Assembly: GCF_002980525.1 (NCBI RefSeq)
Contig: NZ_PVBQ01000005.1
Span: 124,001 to 188,000, forward strand
Direction of reading: 5' to 3'
Length of the DNA stretch: 64,000 nucleotides
Source: Sphingobacterium haloxyli
Lineage (GTDB): Bacteria; Bacteroidota; Bacteroidia; Sphingobacteriales; Sphingobacteriaceae
Each line of letters begins with the position of its first letter. The first letter of the stretch is position 1. Below are positions 44,886-54,424 of this stretch, piece after piece. A model generated the notes under the pieces. That model worked only from the letters and a program-made list of their open reading frames with translations, did not search any database and was not told the origin of the DNA. The translations under genes and the position numbers were made by a program.

Positions 44886-45181
44886 AAACGATTTATACAG
44901 TGTTTAGCTTATTTATTTCAGGATCAATCCGGGTGTATCAAGGAGATAACACGAACTAATCAAAAACGTGAAGTAAAGGTAAATCAATAGGTTAGCAAAA
45001 ATGATCCGGCACGTTACATTCGATCTCTCTTTTGTTGCAAAGACCTTTCCATATGTTACATATTCATTTCTTTCCGTTTCGCGCCTCGATTCGTAACCCG
45101 TTTTGTGTCTAAAAAAATACTTTGTATTGCCATTGGAATGAATAGATTTTGTATCTTCCCCTTTGATAACCGTAAAAACCG
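44886..45181. promoter_or_regulatory. Divergent control region between the xylan operon and the HTCS gene
   Basis: The 296-base gap serves two promoters. Towards the HTCS, TTG at 45122-45124 and TAGATTTTG at 45143-45151 resemble the -33/-7 elements with an 18-base spacer and one extra T. GTTACA occurs at 45013-45018 and 45055-45060, 42 bases apart, and its inverse-type CGTAAC at 45092-45097. Similar GTTACG boxes occur upstream of SusC (29843, 29899). They may be HTCS binding sites. No promoter for the minus-strand operon was identified with confidence. Confidence 0.45.
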
Positions 45182-48100
45182 ATGTTAAGAGTATTTTTGC
45201 TTTCGCTATTTTTTTTCTGTACGCTCGTGGTTAATGGGCAAGCTACCCGCATTTATGATCAAAGAGATTACGGATTTGGCGAACTGTCGTCTAATCTAAT
45301 TACGAGCGTGGCGCAGGATCACAACGGATATATATGGATAGCTACCGAATACGGTCTCAATAAGTTCGATGGGGTACGTTTTGTTCAGTATCTTCACGAT
45401 GTACAAGATAGCAGTTCCATATCTAGTAATCATGTCACTATTCTTCATCGAGATGGAAATAGCCGTCTCTGGATCGGGTGTTCAAATGGTCTTCAATACT
45501 ACGATGATAATAGCGAACAGTTTATTCGGATTAAATTCCCCGATCAGATTGCTCCTCACATTATCGATATTCTGACACGCGCGGACGGGTCATTATGGGT
45601 CGCTACCTCGGGCTGGGGTTTTTTTTCCATTGATATGAAGGGGGGCACTGCTCATTCGTTAGAACATGTTAATCAACTTGCAGGCGGTATGTATGGGCGC
45701 AAGCTTTTGGAAGATAGCAGACATCGGGTTTGGATAGCTACTGATCGCTCCGGTGTTATTTGTATATCGGCCGACCTCCAACACACTAGAAAGTTTTCCG
45801 ACGATGAGGTTCCATTTCCCAAGGGCGGAAAATATAGCATGACGAACACGTCTTCTGGCGATATTATACTAGCGTACGATTCCCGCGTAGTTCTAGCCAA
45901 TAAGTCGCTCAGTGAATTCACGTCTCTGACATTTGAAAACGAACGGCGTCCGACGATCAATGAAATGCAGCTTGCACAGGATGGAAATGTCGTCATGAGT
46001 TCGGAGAGCGGTGGTATATGGCACTTAAACTTATCGAAACGGCCCTTGTTGATACGCCAAACAGAATTGCCCAATCTCGATAAAAATTATAGCAAAGCCA
46101 GTATAAGAACTTTTTTTCAAGATAAAGAAAGTAATTTCTGGCTAGGCTGGTTCCAGCGCGGCCTGGTTTTTATACCGGCTTCCAGTCGTCAATTCGAATT
46201 TTGGCGTATACTAGAAGTTGAGGAATCAGATAGCAAAAAAATAAACGTCATTACTACCGACCAACAGGGCCATATTTGGTATGGTGTGGAAGGTGCGGGG
46301 CTATTTAAAGCAGATAGTACAGGCCACATACTAAAGAGATATCCGCATCTTCAGGATATCATGCAGGTTTTGGAAGACAAACGTGGCCATATATGGTTCT
46401 TATCCTTTAGACGCGGACTAGGAAAGATTGACGAAGGAGGTAACGACGCGATATATATGGATATCCTTCCGGAGAAGCAAACCCGAACAATGGTTTTGGG
46501 AAAAAACGGCAAGTTGTATATCTCAACATTCGGAAACGGATTTGTAGAATATGATCCGGCCAGCAGCACATCCAGACTCTTCACCATGAACGATACAACT
46601 AACCCTAAGGGCGTATTGGGAAATGACTGGATCAATACTATTTTATGTGGTCAAAACGGCTTAATTTGGCTCGGCCATCACAAGGGTATCAGTTGTTATG
46701 ACCCCCAGACGCAAACATTCATAAATCAATGGGCAAACGAGGATCTTTCGGAACAAATCGTACTTTCTTTACTAGAAGACAAGGATGAGAACGTCTGGAT
46801 CGGAACTTATAATGGTCTGCATAAGATTGATAAAAGAAGCAGAAAGTTAACAAGTTACACGACCAATAACGGGCTATCCAGTAATGTTATTTCCGGACTT
46901 GGTGAAGATAAAAGGGGAAATATATGGTGTAGTACATTCAACGGTATCAATTATGTAAATCCTACAGAAGATCGGATCGTTACCTATTACACCGGAGACG
47001 GTTTAGTTGATCGTTCGTATAACCGTTCCGTTTATTATCAAGAACCCGAAGGCAAAATCTATTTCGGGGGGAAACAGGGCATCACCTCCTTTTATCCAGA
47101 ACAGGTTCAATTAACGAAATACACACATCCCGTATACGTCACCAACTTATACATCCGAAACCAGACAATCAAACCGGGAGATTTGTCTGGCGGGAAGCCT
47201 ATCTACACGCAAAGTCTAGCGACGGCAAACAAATTTTATTTTGGCAATCAGGACGATAGTTTTACACTCGAATTATCTACAATGGACTTTAACAGTCCAG
47301 AAAACATTCATTATGAATACCGGCTAAAAGGTTTTAACAAAACCTGGAATACCACGCTACCAGGTGTCAATCTTATTACATACAACAATCTTTCGCCTGG
47401 AGAACACGAACTGGAAATCAGGGCCTGTAAATTTGGTGCGTATTCGGAGAGCAAATTCCTTACGTTACATATCATGCCTCCTTGGTACCGCGGTACGTTA
47501 GCTTATCTCGTCTACCTTGGTTTATTTGTCGGCATCCTTCTCCTGATTGCAAACTATCTTCGTGAAAGACGATTGGAAAAGCTACATGCTTATAAGTTGC
47601 AGCTTTTTACCGATATCTCGCATGAGATTCGCTCGCCGCTCACGCTGGTGCTTAGCCCAATCGATAAACTAATTAAAAATGCGCCGGATGCAAATGCGAG
47701 AGAAACGCTGCAAAATATGCGTAGAAATGCACATCGTATTCTTAACCTCGTCAATCAACTTTTGGACATCCGCAAACTGGAGAGCGGTCAACTGAAGCTG
47801 AAATTTACGGAGACTAACCTGACAGACCTTGCGATACAATGTGCGCAGTCGTTTGAACAGCAAGCACAAGAACGGAGTATAGCGTTCCAAGTAACTTCCG
47901 GATCCACTTACATACCAGTTTGGGTCGACGCCAATAGCTTGGATAAAATACTCCATAATCTATTGTCTAACGCTTTTAAATATACCCCCGAAGGAGGTAC
48001 TATAAACGTCCACATTACCTCTTCGTTCACTAAACAGAATACGAAACAAGCAAGCTACGCAGAAATAGCTGTAACAGATACCGGGCCTGGTATCCCTGAA

Positions 48101-49195
48101 GATGACAAGGCTAATATTTTTAAACGGTTCTACCAAGGAGACAATCAGATTTCGGGGGGACCGCAAGGATCGGGCATTGGTCTCCACCTCACCCGGGTAC
48201 TGGTTGAAAAGCATGGCGGAAGAGTGTCTGCCGAAAATAGGACAGACAGACAGGGAAGTTGCTTCCGTATACAGATTCCGATGGGAACAAGCCACTTGCC
48301 GAAGGCGCAAGTAGAAAAAGTGCCGGTTGAAAATGAAAAGAACAACCGCAAAATTGTGCTCGGAACGCCCAGTCCTATAGAAACGGAAGTCGCTCCCATT
48401 AAAGTCGTATCTCATAAGACAAATTTCAAGGTACTCATCGTAGACGACGAGAAAGATATACTTCGTTACGTAAGCCAAGAACTGCAAGGTAGCTACAAGA
48501 TCATATCTGCAGAGAATGGAAATGAAGCATTTCAACTCGCCCTATCGCAGTTCCCTGATTTGGTCATATCAGATGTCTCCATGCCCGATATGGATGGGTT
48601 TGAGCTCGTCAAAAAGTTGAAGAGCAATAGCACGACAAACCATATCCCTGTCATCCTTCTCACCGCAAAAATAAATCACGAGGACCGTATGCAAGGGATT
48701 GGTCTAGGCGCCGATGCCTATCTCACAAAGCCCTTTTTGATCGACGAATTATTAATGCTGGCCGAAAACTTGATTAAAAACCGAATGACGGTCAAAGGGA
48801 AATACTCGGGAGCCCAAGAACAGGAAGGGAAAGTAAAGACGATTTCCTTTAAATCCAGCGATGAAATCCTCATGGAACGTATTGTTGGCATCACTAACAA
48901 GTACCTAGAAGACCCGAACCTCAATGTGCAGTTGCTAGCCGATGAAGTCGGTTTAAGCCGCGTTCAACTACATCGTAAAGTGAAGGCGTTAACTGGTATC
49001 TCTACCAGCGAATTCATTCGAAATATACGGCTCAGACAGGCAGAGAAACTACTGCTAGAAAAACAGATGAACATTTCGCAGGTGGCGTATGCACTGGGTT
49101 TTACAAACCAAACACATTTCTCCACATTGTTCAAAAAAATGTACGGTTTAAGTCCGTCTGAATATATAAATCGACACGCAAAGCAACACAGTTAA
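45182..49195 (+). CDS. Hybrid two-component sensor-regulator (HTCS) of the xylan locus
   Basis: This 1337-residue protein fuses a sensor kinase to a response regulator. A signal peptide (LLSLFFFCTLVVNGQ) precedes a periplasmic double propeller of about 14 repeats (for example DHNGYIWIATEYGLNKFDG, GLIWLGHHKGISCYDP). A Y_Y_Y domain at about 680-765 (YEYRLKGFNKTWNT) and a membrane helix at about 772-793 follow. The histidine kinase has phospho-acceptor His814 in FTDISHEIRSPLT, then an ATPase domain (HNLLSNAFKYTPEGG, DTGPGIPEDD). The receiver has Asp1088 and Asp1131 (VISDVSMPDMDGF). The AraC-type DNA-binding domain is at about 1230-1335 (VAYALGFTNQTHFSTLFKKM). HTCS proteins bind oligosaccharides in the periplasm and activate the adjacent locus. 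The divergent position suggests a xylo-oligosaccharide signal. Confidence 0.96.
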   Translation: MLRVFLLSLFFFCTLVVNGQATRIYDQRDYGFGELSSNLITSVAQDHNGYIWIATEYGLNKFDGVRFVQYLHDVQDSSSISSNHVTILHRDGNSRLWIGCSNGLQYYDDNSEQFIRIKFPDQIAPHIIDILTRADGSLWVATSGWGFFSIDMKGGTAHSLEHVNQLAGGMYGRKLLEDSRHRVWIATDRSGVICISADLQHTRKFSDDEVPFPKGGKYSMTNTSSGDIILAYDSRVVLANKSLSEFTSLTFENERRPTINEMQLAQDGNVVMSSESGGIWHLNLSKRPLLIRQTELPNLDKNYSKASIRTFFQDKESNFWLGWFQRGLVFIPASSRQFEFWRILEVEESDSKKINVITTDQQGHIWYGVEGAGLFKADSTGHILKRYPHLQDIMQVLEDKRGHIWFLSFRRGLGKIDEGGNDAIYMDILPEKQTRTMVLGKNGKLYISTFGNGFVEYDPASSTSRLFTMNDTTNPKGVLGNDWINTILCGQNGLIWLGHHKGISCYDPQTQTFINQWANEDLSEQIVLSLLEDKDENVWIGTYNGLHKIDKRSRKLTSYTTNNGLSSNVISGLGEDKRGNIWCSTFNGINYVNPTEDRIVTYYTGDGLVDRSYNRSVYYQEPEGKIYFGGKQGITSFYPEQVQLTKYTHPVYVTNLYIRNQTIKPGDLSGGKPIYTQSLATANKFYFGNQDDSFTLELSTMDFNSPENIHYEYRLKGFNKTWNTTLPGVNLITYNNLSPGEHELEIRACKFGAYSESKFLTLHIMPPWYRGTLAYLVYLGLFVGILLLIANYLRERRLEKLHAYKLQLFTDISHEIRSPLTLVLSPIDKLIKNAPDANARETLQNMRRNAHRILNLVNQLLDIRKLESGQLKLKFTETNLTDLAIQCAQSFEQQAQERSIAFQVTSGSTYIPVWVDANSLDKILHNLLSNAFKYTPEGGTINVHITSSFTKQNTKQASYAEIAVTDTGPGIPEDDKANIFKRFYQGDNQISGGPQGSGIGLHLTRVLVEKHGGRVSAENRTDRQGSCFRIQIPMGTSHLPKAQVEKVPVENEKNNRKIVLGTPSPIETEVAPIKVVSHKTNFKVLIVDDEKDILRYVSQELQGSYKIISAENGNEAFQLALSQFPDLVISDVSMPDMDGFELVKKLKSNSTTNHIPVILLTAKINHEDRMQGIGLGADAYLTKPFLIDELLMLAENLIKNRMTVKGKYSGAQEQEGKVKTISFKSSDEILMERIVGITNKYLEDPNLNVQLLADEVGLSRVQLHRKVKALTGISTSEFIRNIRLRQAEKLLLEKQMNISQVAYALGFTNQTHFSTLFKKMYGLSPSEYINRHAKQHS

Positions 49196-49281
49196 TCCCC
49201 TTCTGTTTTTGAAAAAATTACACTAAGAATTTTAATGACATTACGATGTCACTGGAAAAAATTAAAATACGCAATTTTGCC

Positions 49282-49292
49282 TAACAGTGTTA
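49282..49292. promoter_or_regulatory. TetR operator copy 1 (upstream of tetR-type gene)
   Basis: TAACAGTGTTA is the reverse form of the TTAACACTGTTAA palindrome found twice more before the pump genes. It lies 23 bases before the TetR start at 49315 and just after TTTTG (49275-49279), where it would block RNA polymerase and give autoregulation. Confidence 0.65.
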
Positions 49293-49314
49293 AATGATTT
49301 TATAGAATTAAAAC

Positions 49315-49914
49315 ATGGGTAGCAAAGAGCGCATTCAACGCCTTAAAGACGAAAACCGGAATTCCATTCTGGAAGCGTCCCTTCAGATTGTCAAGGAAGA
49401 AGGGTGGCAGGCGCTGAGCATGCGGAAAATCGCCGATATTATCGAATACACAGCTCCGATGATTTACGAATATTTTGCCAACAAAGAAGCTATCTTGAAT
49501 GAGCTGTCGAAACAAGGACACCTTTTGTTAGCGAAACGGGTCAAACAGGCTCAAGCTAAAGAAAGCATGTTAGAAAAGCAACTTGAGGCTATGTGGTTTA
49601 GCTATTGGGATTTTGCTTTCGAAGAACGTGAGCTCTACCAACTCATGTTTGGCATTGGAACAGCTTGTTGCGGAGCGGAGAAAAATGAGAGCGGCCGACC
49701 GTCTTTTGGTGAACTCATTGCCGATGTAATCCGAGAGATTATGACCGAGCAGCAGCCATCCGAAGACTTAATTTGTCGAAAATACTTCACCTATTGGTCT
49801 GTTATCCACGGTCTCATCTCCATAAACTTGGTAGATAAAGGAAATGGAGAGATTACCAATCAACAGGTGCTTAAAGATGCCATTTATGGGATCACACGTT
49901 CGCTAAACGACTAA
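49315..49914 (+). CDS. TetR-family transcriptional repressor of the RND pump
   Basis: The 199-residue protein has an N-terminal helix-turn-helix of the TetR family (about residues 12-57: ILEASLQIVKEEGWQALSMR, IIEYTAPMIYEYFANKEAIL). The C-terminal ligand-binding part is all-helical (FSYWDFAFEERELYQLMFG) and has cysteines in GTACCGAEK near residue 120. The gene heads an apparent four-gene set with the pump components, with an 81-base gap before the adaptor. Three copies of one palindrome (49282, 49948, 50045) flank it and mark the likely self-controlled regulon. The inducer is unknown; a toxic lipophilic compound is the usual kind for such repressors. Confidence 0.92.
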   Translation: MGSKERIQRLKDENRNSILEASLQIVKEEGWQALSMRKIADIIEYTAPMIYEYFANKEAILNELSKQGHLLLAKRVKQAQAKESMLEKQLEAMWFSYWDFAFEERELYQLMFGIGTACCGAEKNESGRPSFGELIADVIREIMTEQQPSEDLICRKYFTYWSVIHGLISINLVDKGNGEITNQQVLKDAIYGITRSLND

Positions 49915-49947
49915 TTTTTTTCGCAAAAAAGATACAACGTTAGGTTA

Positions 49948-49963
49948 TTTAACACTGTAAAAT
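49948..49963. promoter_or_regulatory. TetR operator copy 2 (between tetR-type gene and pump)
   Basis: TTTAACACTGTAAAAT carries the same core TTAACACTGT as the other two sites, with a slightly degenerate right half. It lies 33 bases before the adaptor ATG at 49996. This is a suitable place to repress the pump operon. Confidence 0.65.
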
Positions 49964-49995
49964 ATCAACTTTAAAATTAAAAACAACCTTTACAA

Positions 49996-51195
49996 ATGAC
50001 AACGCAACAATCCACTAATTTACTGCATCTTCAGGCTCTATTACTTAACACTGTTAAATCACTTAATCACGTAAGGACATTCTTTATTATAGGGATGATA
50101 CCTTTTCTTTACAGCTGTACGACGGGTACCGGCAAACCCGCTGCGTCCACGCCACCCGCATTACCTGTCGTTACGTTAGCCAGTGATGATCAGATCATCT
50201 ACCAAGAATATCCGGCGTCTATCGAAGGAGCTTCTACAATCGAAGTACGTCCCCAAGTAGAAGGCGCTCTCGATCGGATTTATGTTGATGAAGGGGCCAG
50301 AGTGCAGAAAGGGCAGTTATTGTTTAAGATCAATGACCGGCCGTACCAAGAACAACTCAACCAAGCAAGAGCTAATTTACAAGCGGCTGAAGCCACTTTA
50401 GAGAATACAGCGTTGGAAGTTGAAAAAAAGACCCGTCTTGTCGCCAACAAGGTACTAACCGACTTCCAGTTAAAAGCCGCGGTCAGTGCACACCATGCAG
50501 CGGAAGCGAGTGTACAACAAGCAAAATCCGCAGTGGAAGCGGCAAAAATCAATGTCGGCTACACAGAGATCAGAGCCTCTACAGCAGGCTTTATCGGACG
50601 GCTGCTGAAAAAGCAAGGGAGTTTGGTCAGTCCATTGGACAGCGAACCAATCACGCAGCTATCTGATGTCGAGACATTACACGTATACTTTTCGCTCGGA
50701 GAAAACGACTTTATCGCTTTCAAGAGTGATACGAAGGGGGAAACATTGGAACAAAAATTACAACAAGTACCTCCCGTGACGTTATTGCTGTCTGATCGAA
50801 GTATTTACGAGCATACTGGAAAAATAGACATGGTCGATGGACAATTCGATAAGCATACTGGGGCGATTACGCTTCGAGCTACTTTTCCAAACCCTGAGGG
50901 CGTTCTACGGAATGGAAACACCGGAAGAATTCGTCTGGAAAAACGTTACCAAGACGTCCTACTGGTTCCTCAATTGGCAACGATAGAAATTCAGGATAAG
51001 ATTTTTGTATATACGGTAACAAGCGACAATACGGTGAGTCAGCAACCTATTACGGTAGTGGGCAAGAGCGGCGAAAACTACCTAGTCGAAAAAGGGATAG
51101 AACCGGGAGACCGTATCGTATATAAGGGGATAGATCTTTTACAGGAAGGACAGACGATCACGCCTCAAATAGTAACTACAGAAAACAATCACTAA
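49996..51195 (+). CDS. RND efflux periplasmic adaptor (membrane fusion) lipoprotein
   Basis: The 399-residue adaptor joins the RND pump to the outer-membrane channel. Its lipoprotein signal is FFIIGMIPFLYSC after an unusually long 27-residue n-region. The only other in-frame ATG (50095) would leave too short a signal, so 49996 is kept. Then come a lipoyl-like half (VRPQVEGALDRIYVDEGARV), a helical hairpin of about 60 residues (EQLNQARANLQAAEATLENT, FQLKAAVSAHHAAEASVQQA), a second half (YTEIRASTAGFIGRLLKKQG) and a beta-barrel/proximal domain (LRATFPNPEGVLRNGNTGRI). It lies 21 bases before the pump gene. A third operator palindrome is inside its first codons. Confidence 0.93.
   Translation: MTTQQSTNLLHLQALLLNTVKSLNHVRTFFIIGMIPFLYSCTTGTGKPAASTPPALPVVTLASDDQIIYQEYPASIEGASTIEVRPQVEGALDRIYVDEGARVQKGQLLFKINDRPYQEQLNQARANLQAAEATLENTALEVEKKTRLVANKVLTDFQLKAAVSAHHAAEASVQQAKSAVEAAKINVGYTEIRASTAGFIGRLLKKQGSLVSPLDSEPITQLSDVETLHVYFSLGENDFIAFKSDTKGETLEQKLQQVPPVTLLLSDRSIYEHTGKIDMVDGQFDKHTGAITLRATFPNPEGVLRNGNTGRIRLEKRYQDVLLVPQLATIEIQDKIFVYTVTSDNTVSQQPITVVGKSGENYLVEKGIEPGDRIVYKGIDLLQEGQTITPQIVTTENNH
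50045..50057. promoter_or_regulatory. TetR operator copy 3, inside the adaptor's first codons
   Basis: TTAACACTGTTAA is the most symmetrical copy: the left TTAACA is the inverse of the right TGTTAA about a central C. It lies in codons 17-21 of the adaptor gene, in the weakly conserved stretch before the signal helix. A repressor bound here would act as a roadblock or help looping with copies 1 and 2. Confidence 0.6.
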
Positions 51196-51216
51196 TCTCT
51201 TTAACTCCAGCGCAAC

Positions 51217-54200
51217 ATGTTCAAAAAATTTATAGAACGCCCCGTCCTCGCCACGGTCATATCGATTTTACTAGTCATTCTAGGAATTATCGGTATTCTG
51301 AAACTTCCGTTACAGCAGTTCCCTGATATTGCACCACCAGCTGTTCAGGTCGTAGCTCTATATCCAGGTGCCAATGCCGAAACGGTGTTACGTGCAGTAG
51401 CTCCGTCGTTAGAAGAATCCATCAATGGTGTTGAAAACATGAGCTACATGAGTTCAACCGCCAGTAACGATGGTTCCTTGATGATCACGGTGTATTTCAA
51501 GTTGGGCACCGATCCTGATCAAGCAGCGGTTAACGTACAGAACCGTGTGTCCCAAGCTACGAGCCAGCTTCCTACGGAAGTTGTTCAAGCAGGTATCACG
51601 ACCGCGAAACAGCAAAATAGCTTGATCATGGTGTTGGATCTGTACACGGAAGATGAAGCAAAATACGATCAAACATTTATTACAAACTACGCCCAGATCA
51701 ATATCATTCCAGAACTTAAACGGATTCCTGGGGTGGGACAAGCAATTGCCTTCGGCGGAAGTAAGGACTATTCGATGCGTGTCTGGTTGGATCCAAATCA
51801 GATGGCGACTTACAAACTGACACCCGCGGAGGTAATGGCTGCCATTCAAGATAAAAACATGGAAGCTGCTCCCGGTAAGTTTGGCGAAAACAGCAAAGAA
51901 GCGTTTGAATTTGTCATTAAATATAAGGGAAAACTCAACCAACCTACGGATTACGAGAACATCATTATCCGTTCCAATACGGACGGATCTGTCTTGCGAC
52001 TAAAGGACGTGGCTCGTGTCGAACTGGGGTCTTATACGTACGCCAGTCATACACGCATTGATGGCAAGGCCGGTTTGAATATCGGTATTATGCAATTAGC
52101 AGGTTCCAACGCCAATGAAATTCAGATCGCCATACAGGAATTTATGGACAAAGCGTCTCTCAATTTTCCAAAGGGTGTAAAACACCTGGTGCTCTATAAC
52201 ACCAAAGATGCACTTGATCAATCTATCGATCAGGTAAAGCACACTTTGATAGAAGCATTTATTTTGGTCTTTCTGGTCGTCTTCTTGTTCTTACAAGATT
52301 TCCGGTCTACGTTGATACCAGCAATAGCTGTTCCCGTAGCCATTATTGGTACGTTCTTTTTTATGCAGCTTTTCGGTTTTTCGATCAATTTACTCACACT
52401 GTTTGCGCTTGTGTTAGCCATCGGGATAGTGGTAGACGATGCCATCGTTGTTGTAGAAGCTGTACACAGCAAAATGGAACATACACACTTGCCTCCCAAG
52501 TTAGCTACCCCATCCGCGATGGGAGAAATAACAGGAGCTATTATATCTATCACGCTGGTGATGTCGGCCGTTTTCCTCCCCATTGGCTTTATGGAAGGAT
52601 CCACGGGTGTATTCTACCGGCAATTTGCTTTCACATTGGCGATAGCTATTGTTATCTCTGCCGTCAATGCATTGACGTTAAGTCCCGCACTTTGTGCCCT
52701 GTTTCTGAAACCTGTCCATCATAGCCCCGCAAACGGTAGACGGCTCGGCTTTAAGGAAAAGTTCTTCGCTGGGTTTAATGTGGGTTTCGAGAAATTAACG
52801 CGAAACTACGTGGGAAGTCTGCGCTTTTTGATTCGTCGCAAATGGGTGGGTCTGTCTGGGCTAGTGATAGTAATCCTGGTGACTATCTTCATGGTACAGC
52901 GAACACCGACAGGTTTTATTCCTTCGGAAGATCAAGGCTTTATCGCTATCTCCTTGTCAATGCCTGCCGGAGCATCGTTAGATAGGACATCCCAAGCCTT
53001 AAAAGAAGCAGAGCAACAGCTGCAACACGCCCCCTTCACCAAAACACTCAACGTAATGGCCGGATTTAATATCCTGACACAATCCACAAGTCCTTCAGCT
53101 GGTGTCGCTTTTATCTTGCTTAAGTCACATGAGGAGCGCGGTGAAGTTAAAGATATCGATGCGATCATGGCGGAGGTTAACCAAAAACTATCCAGCATCA
53201 AGGGTGCCAATTTCTTTGTATTCACCTTCCCTACCGTGCCAGGATTCAGTAATGTTGACGGTTTGGATATGGTTTTACAAGACCGTACCGGTGGCGAGCT
53301 GCGGGAGTTTAGCGATATAGGACAAGGATTCATCGGGCAACTTATGCAGCGTCCCGAAATTGCGATGGCCTTTACCACATTTCGGGCGGATTATCCACAG
53401 TACGAGCTGCAAGTTGATGATATAAAGGCTGAACAACTCGGCGTCCGGACGAGGGATATCCTCCACACCATGCAAGCCTATTTCGGCAGCGCGCAGGCCT
53501 CCGATTTTAACCGCTTTGGTAAATATTACCGCGTTATGGTACAAGCGGATTTCACAAACCGTACAGAACCGTCCGCGATGGATGGTATATACGTCAAAAA
53601 TCAAAACGGTGGTATGGTGCCCATTACGACACTAGTTCAATTGCAACGCGTATACGGTCCAGAAACGGCGTCCCGATATAATCTTTTTAATTCTATCGGT
53701 ATCAACGCTATACCGAACCCGGGCTATAGCTCTGGCGACGCCATAAGAGCCGTAGAGGAAGTTGCCCGTCAGCATTTACCTACAGGCTTCACTTATGAAT
53801 TTTCAGGGATGACCAAAGAGGAGCTGGTTTCCGGAGGCCAATCGACGATCATTTTTGTCTTATGCCTTGTATTTGTTTACTTCTTACTCGCTGCACAATA
53901 CGAAAGTTACATTATCCCATTGGCGGTAATTTTATCAATTCCTACCGGCGTATTCGGTGTATTCGCAGCTATTGGACTAACGGGCATATCCAATAATATT
54001 TACGTACAGGTAGCCCTCGTTATGCTAATCGGATTATTGGCAAAAAATGCCATTCTTATCGTCGAATTTGCTCTTCAGGGAAGGAAACGGGGACAGTCTA
54101 TCACAAAGGCCGCCTTAGAAGCGGCTAAACTGCGCCTCCGCCCTATCATTATGACATCGCTTGCTTTTATCGCAGGTATGATTCCCATGATGAGCGCGGT

Positions 54201-54414
54201 AGGACCTTCTGCGCAAGGAAACCATGCAATTAGTATCGCGGCTGCTGGAGGTATGCTGTCTGGTGTAGTATTAGGGCTCTTGGTTATTCCGATTTTGTTT
54301 ATTGTATTCCAATATCTTCAGGAGCGCGTTAGCGGATCCAGAGCCAACGAACAGGTGTTGCCCTCCCATCACCAGGAACTCGCTTTTGTAGACAGGACAT
54401 CCGTACATTCCTAA
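51217..54414 (+). CDS. RND multidrug efflux permease (HAE1/AcrB type)
   Basis: The 1065-residue inner-membrane pump has the 12-helix RND layout. It begins with the classic MFKKFIERPVLATVISILLV. The first periplasmic porter region is at about 35-335 (LPLQQFPDIAPPAVQVVALY). Helix 4 carries the proton-relay aspartates (AIGIVVDDAIVVVEAV), and further helices include SAVFLPIGFMEGSTGVFYRQ. The second porter region is at about 565-870 (GFIPSEDQGFIAISLSM), and the last helices include PIIMTSLAFIAGMIPMM. It exports drugs, detergents or other lipophilic molecules using the proton gradient. It lies between its adaptor (21 bases) and its outer-membrane channel (11 bases), so the three form one operon. 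The substrates cannot be inferred. Confidence 0.95.
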   Translation: MFKKFIERPVLATVISILLVILGIIGILKLPLQQFPDIAPPAVQVVALYPGANAETVLRAVAPSLEESINGVENMSYMSSTASNDGSLMITVYFKLGTDPDQAAVNVQNRVSQATSQLPTEVVQAGITTAKQQNSLIMVLDLYTEDEAKYDQTFITNYAQINIIPELKRIPGVGQAIAFGGSKDYSMRVWLDPNQMATYKLTPAEVMAAIQDKNMEAAPGKFGENSKEAFEFVIKYKGKLNQPTDYENIIIRSNTDGSVLRLKDVARVELGSYTYASHTRIDGKAGLNIGIMQLAGSNANEIQIAIQEFMDKASLNFPKGVKHLVLYNTKDALDQSIDQVKHTLIEAFILVFLVVFLFLQDFRSTLIPAIAVPVAIIGTFFFMQLFGFSINLLTLFALVLAIGIVVDDAIVVVEAVHSKMEHTHLPPKLATPSAMGEITGAIISITLVMSAVFLPIGFMEGSTGVFYRQFAFTLAIAIVISAVNALTLSPALCALFLKPVHHSPANGRRLGFKEKFFAGFNVGFEKLTRNYVGSLRFLIRRKWVGLSGLVIVILVTIFMVQRTPTGFIPSEDQGFIAISLSMPAGASLDRTSQALKEAEQQLQHAPFTKTLNVMAGFNILTQSTSPSAGVAFILLKSHEERGEVKDIDAIMAEVNQKLSSIKGANFFVFTFPTVPGFSNVDGLDMVLQDRTGGELREFSDIGQGFIGQLMQRPEIAMAFTTFRADYPQYELQVDDIKAEQLGVRTRDILHTMQAYFGSAQASDFNRFGKYYRVMVQADFTNRTEPSAMDGIYVKNQNGGMVPITTLVQLQRVYGPETASRYNLFNSIGINAIPNPGYSSGDAIRAVEEVARQHLPTGFTYEFSGMTKEELVSGGQSTIIFVLCLVFVYFLLAAQYESYIIPLAVILSIPTGVFGVFAAIGLTGISNNIYVQVALVMLIGLLAKNAILIVEFALQGRKRGQSITKAALEAAKLRLRPIIMTSLAFIAGMIPMMSAVGPSAQGNHAISIAAAGGMLSGVVLGLLVIPILFIVFQYLQERVSGSRANEQVLPSHHQELAFVDRTSVHS

Positions 54415-54424
54415 TTTTAAAATT

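Noticed and set aside
45182-47400. Repeated segments in the HTCS sensor considered as DNA repeats
   Set aside because: They are propeller repeats at the protein level (W-I-G-T patterns) with little identity in DNA.
47960-48535. Minus-strand frame of 191 codons opposite the HTCS kinase domain
   Set aside because: The plus strand encodes an unbroken kinase/receiver with all motifs; the antisense product has no recognisable features.
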